Origin: Vesta saturnalis
Taxonomy: Eukaryota; Arthropoda; Insecta; Coleoptera; Lampyridae
Assembly: GCA_036346205.1 (NCBI GenBank)
Contig: JARFJB010002413.1
Span: forward strand, 225,001 to 289,000
Direction of reading: 5' to 3'
DNA length: 64,000 nucleotides
Shown one piece after another: positions 48,605 through 59,554 of the stretch. The notes below the pieces were generated by a model that searched no databases, had not been told where the DNA came from, and saw nothing but the letters and a program-made list of their open reading frames with translations. Position numbers and translations under genes: made by a program. The first letter of the stretch is position 1. Every line of letters begins with the position of its first letter.

Positions 48605-49480
48605 AATACGATCAACCTCTATTACAGAAAACATTCATTAGTCTTTACACCACAAGGTGGCACCACAAATAACCCTAATTAGTCCTATAAATATGCCGCT
48701 AGGCGCCTCCGTCTCTATTACAGAAAACATTCGCTAGTTCAAAAATATATCATTAGATGGTGCCACAAACGAAACCCTAATTAGCTTTAGAAATATAACG
48801 CTAGGTGATGCCACCTTTATTACAGAAAATATGCATTAGTCCATACACAACTAGATGGCTAGACAAATTCAGATTTCGCAACAAGGGGACCACGACAGGA
48901 GAGCACAGACCTAACACAAGTTCCTATATTTGTCTTATAAGTCTTATAAGCCCCTTATTAGAATACTATTTCCAGCCAGACGTGGGGGCCAAGGCAAGGG
49001 TGTGAAGGCCCGAAAGCAAGTTGCGAAGCCCTATGTCTGTCTTATAAGTTAGCAATATGCCTCTTATTAGAGTACAAGTTCAAATTTCTCGCAATAAGTA
49101 ATCAGAATATAAACACTTAAATACCAATTCAAATTTTCTGCCAAGGGACCAGGGACTAAGACCCTTATAGGTTAGCATTAGACCCCTTATTACAATACAA
49201 ATATATATTTCCAGCCATAACCTGCAGAGACTTAAATACAAATTCAAATTTTCCGCCAATGGGGCCTCGACGCGGGGTAAAGCCCCGAGAGTAAGTTGCG
49301 CAACCCTACACCTGCCTTACAAGTTAGCATTAGGCCCCTTATTATAATACAAATTCAAATTTTCCGCCAAGGGTACTGCGACAATGCACGAAGGCCCCCG
49401 AACTAGTTGCGACCACGACAAGGGGCTAAAACCCGAGAACAAGTTGCGACGCCCCACACCTATCTTACAATCTCAGTTAT
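48605..49480 (+). repeat. Two tandem-repeat blocks inside the Polinton derivative
   Basis: Block 1 (48610-48860): three units of about 95-100 bp, each with 'TATTACAGAAAA' and 'ATTAG', ending in a 'GGTGGCACCAC'-like stretch. Block 2 (48885-49480): about four or five diverged units sharing 'CTTATAAGTTAGCAATATGC', 'CCCCTTATTAGAATAC', 'AAATTCAAATTTTCCGCCAA' and 'GAGAACAAGTTGCGACGCCC' in various states. Confidence 0.7.
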
Positions 49481-49725
49481 GTTCGGGGAGGGTTGGAGTG
49501 GGGATCGCCGAAACAGTCTTCGCGGAAAACCTCTCGTCATGAAATTTTACCTATATGGCACTTGCAAATAACGGTTTTTCGAAACGTCAAGTACTTGCAG
49601 CGACCAGCAAACAGATTGAGATGATTGGTCACGTGCACTAGGATTTATTTACTCAGGAAAAGTTTCTCATAAGTGGTGTTGAGTTAAAGGTTAAGTTTGT
49701 ACGATCAAGAGATACCTTTAGTCTA

Positions 49726-50010
49726 ATGGCGGCACACGGTTCAAATTACAAGACGCGGATTATGGACGCTAGTTTACAGGTGAGACGTATGCGAATCAAT
49801 CCCACCATTCTAATTGCGTGCACTAAAGCCTTAGGAACAACTGCAGCAACATGCTCTTTTACAAGGACCGAAGTACAAGTGCTAACTATACCTGTGAGCA
49901 TACAGCGAAAATCATCGGATAATGTCTTCCTGGGTCAGTTACCTAAACGATGCATCGTAGGTTTTACCGCAAATAAAGCCTTGAGAGAGATAATTCGTAA
50001 AGGTTATTGA
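49726..50010 (+). pseudogene. Polinton capsid-type protein fragment
   Basis: A 94-aa frame carrying 'NYKTRIMDASLQVRRMRINP', 'DNVFLGQLPKR' and 'GFTANKAL'. From memory these match the conserved centre of the Polinton structural protein often labelled F54H12.2-like, a jelly-roll capsid-family protein of several hundred residues. Both ends of the usual protein are missing: a stop precedes the ATG, and the frame ends soon after the 'NKA' block. The assignment is strengthened by the surrounding Polinton ends and the integrase fragment. Confidence 0.65.
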
Positions 50011-50089
50011 CTTTCGCATTAACTGTAACCCCGTTAGTGAGATTCTTACATATATGAAAGTATTTTGCCTATATGGTTAAATTTGATGT

Positions 50090-50490
50090 TTGTTAAAGAA
50101 TTGCAATAAAGTCCTTGCCCTTATCCGTCTGTATACTTTGAGGTATCCTTTCGCATCTTTGAAAAATAACCGAAAATACGTCGACTATAGAACATGTAGT
50201 TTTCCAGCTTCGGAGCTCGTGTCCATGCCACCTTGCTAAATACATCAATCAATAATCGTCAGTATATAATTATACCAGCCATTATATTTACTTAGATTTC
50301 TCATACCCGCCTGTCATAACTCAAAAACAAATGTTACCCACAATGTACCTGTTTCAAGTAAATTTCTCACTACAGGTTTATGTATAGTGTACCCTACTTG
50401 TTTCTGTAACCGCGCTCTAATATCTTCCCTAGGGGCCTCTAGTTTCTTTATGACGGGTATTTCTGCTAAGGCAGAGCTTGTATGTAAAAT
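50090..50490 (-). pseudogene. Polinton rve-type integrase fragment
   Basis: Read on the - strand, 'NGWYNYILTIID' is followed, after a short duplication that shifts the frame, by 'VFSKVAW' (first catalytic Asp region). About 40 codons later, after another frame change, comes 'QTDKGKDF' (second catalytic Asp). A basic, Pro-containing stretch precedes it (50300-50490). This pattern fits the retroviral-type integrases of Polintons. Frameshifts and missing ends make it non-functional. Confidence 0.65.
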
Positions 50491-51539
50491 AGACTTATGT
50501 GATGGTACCCCATTATCGGTAAAACCCGAAAATTTAAAAATAGTACTTTAATAAGCGGCCAGCATGCATGCTTAACCTGATTATAAAATATAAAACCGTT
50601 TTTTCTTTGACAGAGGTATTTCTGATGTATGTAAAATAATATAGAGGCGATAATGTAGCTTAAAGAAGGGACACAGGCAATACATCACAATAACCTGTTT
50701 GTGCAAATATGTATTTGGTTTTGGCTGTTGACGGTTTACATGAAGAGTTTGATAGACATTTTATTCTAAGTTAGTTAGTAATTTAATTTAATTATAACAC
50801 CTTTGCAATTGCATTTCATCTCTTGAACTAATCTATCCTGTGACAGGTAAAAGCTCCGATATATACATGTACGTAATTTAACTTACAGAGTAGAATTTAA
50901 CAGCGTATTTAAAAATCAATTGTATATGTTATCTTTATCTTGATTGGCTTCTTTAATATCAAAAAATAATCTAGTTGTTTATTAGCTTTACAAAATAGAC
51001 CAAAATACTATCCCCACGTGGGCATATAAAAAAAGCGCTATTGCATCAGGGTAGAAATGATTATTATTATTTCATCTAATATTTAATTTAGACCTTAATG
51101 GTTTACTGCAGCAGTAAATTTTTAAAATATTTGTAAACACATTAATTAACGCGATTTCGAGGACTGATTGCTACTTTCCAATTAATATAAATGAAGTTGT
51201 ATAACTGTTTAATAATAATAAACACATATTAAGAAGCCAGCGAACAGATTACAAGATTACAAGGCTACGGCCCCTTATTAGAATACAGCCCCCAATGCAT
51301 AAATAAATTAGATCACAATCTGTAGATGAGATTAAAGCAAATGTAATCATAATTATGCAATCTCCTTTGATAAAAAGGGATCCTAATTAATAACAGATTA
51401 AATCTTTTTTTTCCTCAGGTGAAAAAAATACTATCCCTACGTGGGCATATAAAAAAAAGTAGAGGGTAAGGTGTCCCAGGGGGTCGGGGCTTGTGGCGTA
51501 AAGAAGTGGAGGGGATGGTGCCCGTGTTCTACTCACAGG

Positions 51540-52879
51540 CAATAATTGTTTTAAATAGCTGTTAGTGCACTATTATGATTAGCAAAAGTTCGGAGCGAGA
51601 TTTTCCAAAAAGCAAAATACCAACAACAGAACACGCATGTAAATCCGCTTCATGATTAAACTAATCCACGATATACGGAACCTTTAAACACAAACACTTC
51701 CTATTTCCGATGGAGGCAAGAACATTAATAACAATTGACGAAACACGAACACAATAATTTTCTCTGGGCAATTGAGCTCTAGTTATAAATGTACAATTAG
51801 TGGAAAGGTAACTTCCTCAACAACATCTTCAGGAAACCACCGGGTCACTGGTAGGTATTCTTGCGCACACCAGATAGCTACATTACAACCCAAACTCTCA
51901 CAAGCAAATTAACAAATAGATATAAAACCCTTTTACCCTACTATTCATCACGTCATATTTAACTACCAACCATTACAATGTTCCATACTAAAATGCAAAT
52001 GCAACAGATCCCACGGAAATTCACTTAAGAAGCTATATGTGTGCAATACGAAACTCAATCTTTGGATATAACCCAAATAATTCTCAGCAGAATCCCATAA
52101 CTCAACAAAATTTTCCACACTTCCACATTAAAAATTTTACTTATTAACAAATTGGTAGACCATTAAATACGTAGAATCGAAATTAAGCTCGCTACAGAGT
52201 TCATAATATCGTGCACGATAAGCTCATATGAAGGCAGTTCGTAACACACTATTTATCAAACAATCCCAAGACGACAACACTTTAATAATGTTTCTCAAAT
52301 CCTTTACAACGATTACAAATTCTCTTATGAAGAATTCCACTTCTTTTTAACGAAAACCAAAATAACGACAAAATTTTGTGATTTACATGAGTCATTATTG
52401 CGGGCGATGATCATAGTGCATCGGAATAATTCTGTCTACTACGTGTCTTCGGGATGATGGGAAAACGTGTTATACAGGTTATGTCTCAAGTGCTATTTAA
52501 CCTGAACAGCTCCAGAAAACCAACAAATGGTTATTGTTCGTACAATGTTCGTTTGTAATTGGGCGTAAATGTTTGGTTCACGTTATTGTCGTTCCGTTCT
52601 CTATCAACCGAACTAGTAGAGTTGTGATAATACGATCCGCTTAGCATTCGGGAGGTAATTGGTTCTGTTCCTTTTACCGTCTACCCTGTATGATGTTTTT
52701 CAAGGAGTTTTCCCCATACACATACAGCGGCATGGTCACTGCGTATGTGTGGCTACTTAGGCGAATGCTGGGGTAGTATCTTCCCCCTCAGAACCCTAAC
52801 TCTGTTCCTTCCGATCATATCATTAAAGAATTTTATTATAGTAACGTAGTCTACATTAAACAAAGACAGTATTTTTAGG
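51540..52879. other. Intergenic, no gene recognised
   Basis: A+T-rich up to about 52380, then a block of more balanced composition (52380-52800) that may be the upstream part of the LINE fragment that follows, although no frame is recognisable. Confidence 0.4.
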
Positions 52880-53600
52880 AACCAATGTATCCCACCAAAG
52901 GCGTTAGGAAAGGGTGTAGCCTATCTCCTGTCTTATTCTATATTTACGTGGAAATAGCCCTACGAGGATGGAAAAGATCATTTTGAACAAATGAGTATAC
53001 CTATGACATATGACATACACCTCTATAAACCGCTGATGCTCAAGATATGCTGGCACCAGATTCTTATGACATGGAATTTATGTTAAAACTATTGTACAAA
53101 GGATATAAGAAACGGGGATTAGAAGTGAGTTAAGAGAAAACGGAATACGTTGCTGTGAACAGTGATACAAAATGTGATATCCTTATAGATGGCAACGTAC
53201 AAATAAAACAGGTGGATAAATTTAAATATTTGGGAGTAGCAATAGACAGAGATGTAATTGGAAACCAGAAATATAATAGGACTCTCAATGGTATTTGTTA
53301 GGACAAGAATATAAGCATATAAACAAAACGAATCGGACAAACAATGGTGGAAACAGTACAGACGTATGGATGTGAAGTGTGGAGTTTGAAGGAAGAGGAA
53401 AAAAGAAAACTAGTAGCAGTAGAAATGGACTATTTGCGTAGAAGTGCCAGAACATCAATGCTACAACGAGTCCGAAATGAAGAAATTAAAAACAGAATGA
53501 CAGAAACAATAGTAGACAGAATAGAAAAGAAAGTTTGAAATGGTTCGGATATGTACTAAGGATGAACGAGTCAAGATTGTCAAAGCGAGAGTAGTTAAAC

Positions 53601-53603
<3 letters not shown>
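52880..53603 (+). pseudogene. LINE reverse-transcriptase and C-terminal fragment
   Basis: 'GVRKGCSLSPVLFYIYVEIA' (near 52905) is a reverse-transcriptase motif (GxRQGxPLSP). About 45 codons on, a block with Tyr/Phe-Ala-Asp-Asp-like remains (near 53036) leads into 'KTEYVAVNSD' and 'VDKFKYLGVAID', usual after the catalytic site. The frame at 53344-53538 gives 'TYGCEVWSLKEEEKRKL' and 'YLRRSARTSMLQRVRNEEI', a familiar LINE C-terminus. Frames are broken, and DNA between the second and third pieces is shortened. A (TA)n tract at 53603-53663 sits where the 3' tail would be. Confidence 0.75.

Positions 53604-53663
<60 letters not shown>
53603..53663. repeat. (TA)n microsatellite
   Basis: TA tract at the 3' end of the LINE fragment, possibly its tail. 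53664-54207 to its right is A+T-rich with nothing recognised. Confidence 0.9.
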
Positions 53664-53665
<2 letters not shown>

Positions 53666-54207
53666 CGATGATACCCTCCTATAATATTCTTATCTGCTTG
53701 CTTTTAACTTTAGTTCAAAATTATATTTTATTATTATTGTTATTGGCTAAAACTCTTAATATTTACAACATTGTCGGAGAACTTGAGACTCATCAAAGGG
53801 GATAGGGATCAAAATTTAGAATAAACTTTACTTTTAAAATTATAAAATAAATGATTATTAATTTGAATTATATTAAGATTTTGAATACAATAATCATAGT
53901 TAATATGATTAAAGCACATTGAGTTAATGTCCAATTATTTTTATCGTATCTAAACTGTTCAAGTAAATTGAATTATGAATTTTAATTCGCATTAATACCT
54001 GTGTCACACCCTATACATAACAAAATTCTTCTACAAGTATACGTGGGCATGCGCTGTGAATACGCAAACATGTGATTTGATTACAATAAAAAGTGAAATT
54101 CGACATACAAGTAAGTATAACTACGTTTGAATTAAAAACAATATTATTATAAACAATTTAAACTTTTAGAACAAATAATATTCCCTTTGAACATGCATAC
54201 ATGTTGT

Positions 54208-55720
54208 TGCACATCATGATTATTACAAAGGATTGAAATTATGAACACAAATGAAGTATCAATGTCAACAATAAAGTACTCACATAAAATGTCCTCCTTT
54301 TGTGGGTTACTGCTGCTGAAGTTGCTTGTAGACAACAGCTCCTTCGAACTCCAATTCTGCTCCTCGAACATCCAAATTTTCTTTTATATTAACAGCTTAT
54401 ACACTTAGGTAAGTTTCACTAATGTTTAAAAATATTGATGATTCTTTATTTTTAGGATCATCACTTCTTCTTAAATTAATTTCAAAATAAGTTTTGAAAA
54501 GCATGGATCGTTGAAGGATATTATAAATTAAACACACTTCCGATAAACAAGGTGTATAATGATAAAGAGACGAAGAGAACACAATTAACTATCCATAACA
54601 ACGTAAACAATATAAATTTAAAAACAAACAATGTCCAAACTGCGGAAATATTCTTATAAACTATCGAAAACCTCCGATTTGATATTTAAAAAGGTAAACT
54701 AACCTTAATTTAATTATTTCCCGACAAAAGACTATCACTTGTTTCATTAACACTTCCGATACTAAATCGCACTTTGTTATCTTACCGAAGTGACGTTATT
54801 TTGTTTAAAAAAATTATTTTCAAAAAAAAATTTGGCAACACCTTACTTTGGCAAGCTGTTGAAACAGAGGAAAATTCAGAGAGTTTGTGAACCTAAAGCA
54901 CTTGTATTTATATGATTTTGGTTGACGACCAAATCTTCGAATGTTTTCTATAGTTACCAAGAATATTTCCTAAATTCTGATTGGCTACTGTAATTTTTAC
55001 ATTACGATATTTTTTTAAAGCCCCATAACTTTCGCTCCCTTACACATTTCTTAAAACTAATAACATTTTTATAATCTACATAATTTTCTCTATAATTTGA
55101 AACCAAACACGAACTAATTCCTACACTTAATAACTAAGTTAATTTTTACACTTATTTATTGATTTTACGCTAATTTTATGAATTTTACAGGCCTGGAAAT
55201 GATCTCTACATAAATATGGGATGCTACTACACCCAAATATTCATCTTTTACATGCCTACGGCCAATTTGAGAGGAAAATTATTTAAATTCTTCCAACACT
55301 CTTAAAAACTAAAATTAACAAAATGGACATAAATATAGTGAATTGTAATATGAAATTGAGGCTACCTTACTATTTTTGCCTCTACTAATTTATTTTACAT
55401 AAATTGTCTCAATATAAAATACTTTTTACAAAAATTTTATGCGAGGAAATAACCTCATATTGTTTATATAATTTTAATGTAAAATTTCACACTTTTAAAC
55501 ACAATAACTGTTAGTGTAAGTGTTTAGACTTAATGTTCAAGTCACCAATTAATTTATTTTACCACTTTCGTAGGTTCATAAGTTCTTCTACGACTAGTGT
55601 CGAAATGTTGTCACTCACTAGTTTAAGGTCATAAAATGTTGATTAAACACAATAATCCTAGAGCTGCTGCTTGATTTATGTTTTATAGTTACTCACTAAT
55701 GTACTTGTTGTGTTTTTTCA
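54208..55720 (-). repeat. 3' LTR (1513 bp)
   Basis: Matches 59555-61069 almost base for base, TG...CA bounded. I see only three substitutions (near 54538, 54878 and 55350) plus a few 2-3-base indels. The element-proximal edge at 55720 directly abuts the broken integrase frame. Confidence 0.95.
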
Positions 55721-57594
55721 TCCAAACTTTTCTTATTCCTAAGTGTCCATAATTCAAATGAATATCTTCAATAATTTCTCTTGCTAAAATTTCAACAACT
55801 GTTGATTTCTTGTCATAAATCTTCTTAATAATAACTTCTTCCACAATTTTATAATTCTTATAATTGCCCCCCTTTGCATTTAATATTTTTCTTCTTAAGC
55901 TTAATAAATTGCTTTTAATTGTTCTGTTGCACAAAGAACTTTGTGCACGTCCGGTTTGCTCACATCCTTCCTACTTAATGCGTCAGCTATGATATTCTCC
56001 TTACCTGGTCGATGTTTAATTTCAAAATCATATTCTTGCAGTAATAAAGTCCAATGGTACATCCTGTTATTATTAAAATTTGTGGTTTTCAAAAATGAAG
56101 CTACTGAGTTGTCCGTTTCAATTGTAAACTTATTCCCCAGGAGATAAAATTTTAATTTGTTAACTGCATAAACAATGGCTAAAAGTTCCTTTTCTGCAAT
56201 GGTATATTTTTGTTCGTAAGGTTTTAGAATTCGAGACAGAAAACAAATAGGTACTTCTTCTTCCCCCTGTATCTGACTTAGTTCTGCAGCTATCGCACAA
56301 TATGAAGCATCTGCCTTTAATTTAAATGGTTCTTTAAATTAGGATGTTGCAAAATTAAATTTCTATATAAATTTTCCTTGATGTTTACAAATGCTTCTTC
56401 CTTCTTTTCATCCCATTTCCATTTTACACTCTTCCTTAATAAATCAACTAAAGGTAAAGACATTTCTGCATATCTGTATATAAACTTTCTGTAGTAATTA
56501 AAAACACCTAGAAATGCTCTCAAATTTCTTACATTCCTCGGTTTCGGATACTTCCTTATTTCTTCTAAACGTTCTTTATTTACTTTAATACCACTTTTTC
56601 CAATTTCATATCCTAAATACAAAACTTGATCTTTTAGAAACTGACATTTTTGTATATTTAATTTCAATCCATTCTCGGCTAAAGCTGTCATTATGATTTT
56701 TAAATGTTGTACATGTTCCTCGACGTTTTTGCTGTATATAAGAATGTCATCGATGTAATGCATGCAGAATTCTTCGTATTTATTTAAAATTTGTTGCATA
56801 GCCACTTTGCTTAATAAAATATCAATATTTTGTGGAACTTCGTATTGCGGTTTGGTTCTGGAATTGAGCTTCCTTGCATCTAAACATAATCGTAATCCAT
56901 CATCTTTCTTTTTTACTACAACGAGTGGATTTATGTAGCTCGTTTTTGATCTTTCAATGATTCCTTCCCTCAACATGTTTGCCACTTCTTGCTTAACTTG
57001 CTCTCTTTTGGAATACGGTATCGGATAAATTTTGTTATGAAATGGTGTAAGGTCTTCAATTTCTATCCTATACTCGTAACGTTTAGCTAAACCAGGCTTC
57101 TCATCAATTAATGTTAAGTTCTTTTTAATAATTCCTATAACTTGTAGTAAGTTTGTTAAATACTGCTCCCCAATCTGTTCATGGCTTATGATATTATCTA
57201 CCTTTAAATATTGGACACTTTTTTCATTAATATTAAACTTATTATCCGTCCAATTCAATACTTCATCCCCTATTATAATCGTGTGATTCTCGGCATCTAT
57301 TTTCATTCTTATATTTTGTATTAAATCTATACCGACGATCATATCCATGTTTAAATTAGGCGTGATATACCACTGTGTAGGGTAAATTTGTTTTCCAATT
57401 TTAACACTTGTACTTAACATTCTGTTAATTGCACTACTTTTTCTATTTGTTGCTGCATAAACTTCTAATTTCTTGACCTTAATAATTTCTTTTTCAAAAC
57501 CTTTTTCATTTTGTTTTACAAATTCTTCTTTAATTAAAGAAATTTCCGACCCCGTATCCACTAAAGCTTTTATGTTTAACTTCTGCACTTCCAC
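55721..57594 (-). pseudogene. Gypsy pol: protease, partial RT, RNase H, start of integrase
   Basis: Order on the - strand: retropepsin with 'ALVDTGSEISLI' (near 57560); reverse transcriptase starting 'YPIPYSKREQVKQEV' and 'LCLDARKLNSRTKPQYEVPQ', then jumping to 'HYIDDILIYSKNVEEHV', so about 90 residues including the first catalytic Asp region are missing; the connection 'NYYRKFIYRYAEMSLPLVDL'; a one-base frameshift near 56340; RNase H ('ADASYCAIAAELS', 'TIAEKELLAIVYAV') ending 'GKENIIADALSRKD'; then integrase zinc-binding 'HLNYGHLGIRKVW', where it runs into the LTR. The tether 'IADALSR' is typical of Ty3/gypsy. Not functional. Confidence 0.9.
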
Positions 57595-57712
57595 ATTGAC
57601 GAATGGTAATTGTTGTAGATGTGTTGTTTCTTTTTCTAATTCTGATCGATGTTAATAAATTCTTTCGGATGTTGATACTTGGTGGTGATGTTATCAACGA
57701 GAAAGCTCTTAC

Positions 57713-59461
57713 TTAAAAATTTTGATTGTTGGTGTCTTCGTTGGATGATCCTTGACTTACTTCTTCACTACTCGGATTCTCCAACTGTATGTGATCATTT
57801 TGCGCTCTACCATTTTGATTGTCCACAATCTCTTGATATGGCCTTCTCCTTTCATGTCGTGGCGCATCTCTTCTATTCTCTCTTCCTTGGTCATGCTGAT
57901 TATTGCCATTGTTTCTACTATAATTATTGTTGCTGTCATTTCTATGATAATAGTTATTGCCATTATTTCGATTGTAATTACTGTCATTATTTCTATTGGG
58001 ATTGTTACCGTTAGGAAATCTTCGGTAACTGTGATCAAATCTATCCCTATTTCCATTATATCCCCCTCGATTCTGCTGTTGAGGAAATTGTGATCTCTGA
58101 TTCCTGTTGCTATCCGTATTCTGATGTTCGTCACTCCATCTTACTCTGTTTCTTGACGTTTGATTATGTTCAAATGCCTCATAGCTTCTTAGAAATTGCA
58201 ACATATCATTGATGTTGGTTATGTTTTGAACGATGATACTCTCGGCTAGATTATGTTCTAGTTGCTGGCTTAAGTATCTCACCGTCGCCGCCTCACCAAT
58301 AACTGGAGTAAAATAACGAGCAACTTGATATTTCCTCATAATATAAATTTCTCTACTCGTTCCTAAATTTCTGTTATATTTAGCTCTGGTAAATTCCTCT
58401 TTAATCATATCTTGTTGGATTTCACTCCAATATTGCTGTATGAATAAATTTCTAAATTGTTGATAATCCCCACATTGTTCTTGTATCATATTGAACCATA
58501 ATTCCGCGTTACCTTTCATCATTCTCTTTACTAGTTTCATTCTGTTTCCAACATATTTAATTTCATCAAAGTATTCTTCAATGTTATTTAAAAATAACAT
58601 GGGTGACTCTTGTCTCTTGCCTTCATATTTAAATGGTAATTCTTGTCCCCATGCCGTGTTTTCTAAATTTCCTGTACAACTTCTTACCGGTTCTTTTCCT
58701 TTTAATCCATTCAATTCTATATCATATTCCCCAAATTTCTCTTGCATTGCCTCCTTTACTTCTTTTATGTGTTCTTTATTATTGTTCACTTCTTCCCTTA
58801 TTTCTTGATTTTCATTATACATGCTCACGTTGAGATTATCCCATTTTATACTCTCTTGTTCTTGAAATATTTGTGCATTTCTCCACATTTGATTATTGGT
58901 ACTTTGTACATAACTCTTCATTTCTTCACTGGCATTTTTCTGCACTTCATCGATTTTATGCTTAATTTGCTTTTTATGCTTTTCAGCTTTCCATTGCCCT
59001 AACTGTTTTTCTATACTCTCACTTAATTTTTCCATTTTCTCTTCCAATTTATTCATATCTTCTTTTCTACTTTGTTCCAGCTTAATACTATTCTCTTTAA
59101 TTTCTTTCATATCTTCTTTTCTGCTTTGCTCCATTTTAATGTTATTTTCTATCATGGTTTGTTCTATTTTAAGACTATTCTCTATCATGTTTTGTTCCAT
59201 TTTAATGCTGTTTTGTTTAATCTCTTTCATGTCTTCATTCCTGCTTTGCTCCATTTTAATATTGTTTTCTACCATGCTTTGCTGCATTTGTTGGAGCATT
59301 GCCATAAGCATCTCTATGTCTCCCTTATTTTCCTTCTTCATACTAGTTTCACCTTCCATTTCTTCTATATCAGACATTTCTTTTTCTTCTTCTGTAATTT
59401 TACTTCCTTTAGGACCATATACCTTTCCCGGCCTAGTTAATCTAATATCTTCTTCTTCCAT
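57713..59461 (-). CDS. Gypsy-type gag, about 582 aa
   Basis: Open from the ATG at 59459-59461 to the stop at 57713-57715. An acidic start ('EEEDIRLTRPGKVYGPKG') is followed by a repetitive coiled-coil region (about residues 45-160) built on 'NNIKMEQSRKEDMKEI'-like heptads. A gag core follows (about 270-440; 'ALWFNMIQ'-type position reads 'AELWFNMIQEQCG'). The tail is Asn/Arg-rich (about 455-560) with many 'NRNNGNN' runs. No CCHC knuckle is present; the basic Asn/Arg tail may serve for RNA binding. Pol lies downstream in another frame, separated by about 60 nt from the gag stop. The 5' leader (59462-59554) is A+T-rich, and no clear tRNA primer site was recognised. Confidence 0.85.
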   Translation of the reverse strand: MEEEDIRLTRPGKVYGPKGSKITEEEKEMSDIEEMEGETSMKKENKGDIEMLMAMLQQMQQSMVENNIKMEQSRNEDMKEIKQNSIKMEQNMIENSLKIEQTMIENNIKMEQSRKEDMKEIKENSIKLEQSRKEDMNKLEEKMEKLSESIEKQLGQWKAEKHKKQIKHKIDEVQKNASEEMKSYVQSTNNQMWRNAQIFQEQESIKWDNLNVSMYNENQEIREEVNNNKEHIKEVKEAMQEKFGEYDIELNGLKGKEPVRSCTGNLENTAWGQELPFKYEGKRQESPMLFLNNIEEYFDEIKYVGNRMKLVKRMMKGNAELWFNMIQEQCGDYQQFRNLFIQQYWSEIQQDMIKEEFTRAKYNRNLGTSREIYIMRKYQVARYFTPVIGEAATVRYLSQQLEHNLAESIIVQNITNINDMLQFLRSYEAFEHNQTSRNRVRWSDEHQNTDSNRNQRSQFPQQQNRGGYNGNRDRFDHSYRRFPNGNNPNRNNDSNYNRNNGNNYYHRNDSNNNYSRNNGNNQHDQGRENRRDAPRHERRRPYQEIVDNQNGRAQNDHIQLENPSSEEVSQGSSNEDTNNQNF

Positions 59462-59554
59462 AAGCAAATTTTAACACTTTTAAATTTAATCTTTAATTTA
59501 TTTTAAACACTACGCAACACAATATTAAAATTTTTGATCATATAAATTTTATTA

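Larger units (their letters stand above)
47694..51539. mobile_element. Short Polinton/Maverick derivative, 3834 bp, with 6-bp target duplication
   Basis: The element (47700-51533) is flanked by CACAGG at 47694-47699 and 51534-51539. Its terminal inverted repeats are about 640 bp (47700-48310 and 50870-51533), beginning AATAGAACACGGGCACC at left and AGTAGAACACGGGCACC at right on the complement. Long repeats and a 6-bp duplication are Polinton hallmarks. Between them are tandem repeats, a capsid-type fragment on the + strand and an integrase fragment on the - strand. A full Polinton is 15-20 kb, so most genes (DNA polymerase B, ATPase, protease) are gone. Confidence 0.8.

Noticed and set aside
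54147..54582. Small frames repeated at 59503-59926
   Set aside because: They lie inside the two LTRs and are repeated only because the LTRs are.
58491..59474. Phe/Leu-rich + strand frames opposite gag
   Set aside because: Antisense shadows of the Glu/Lys-rich gag frame.
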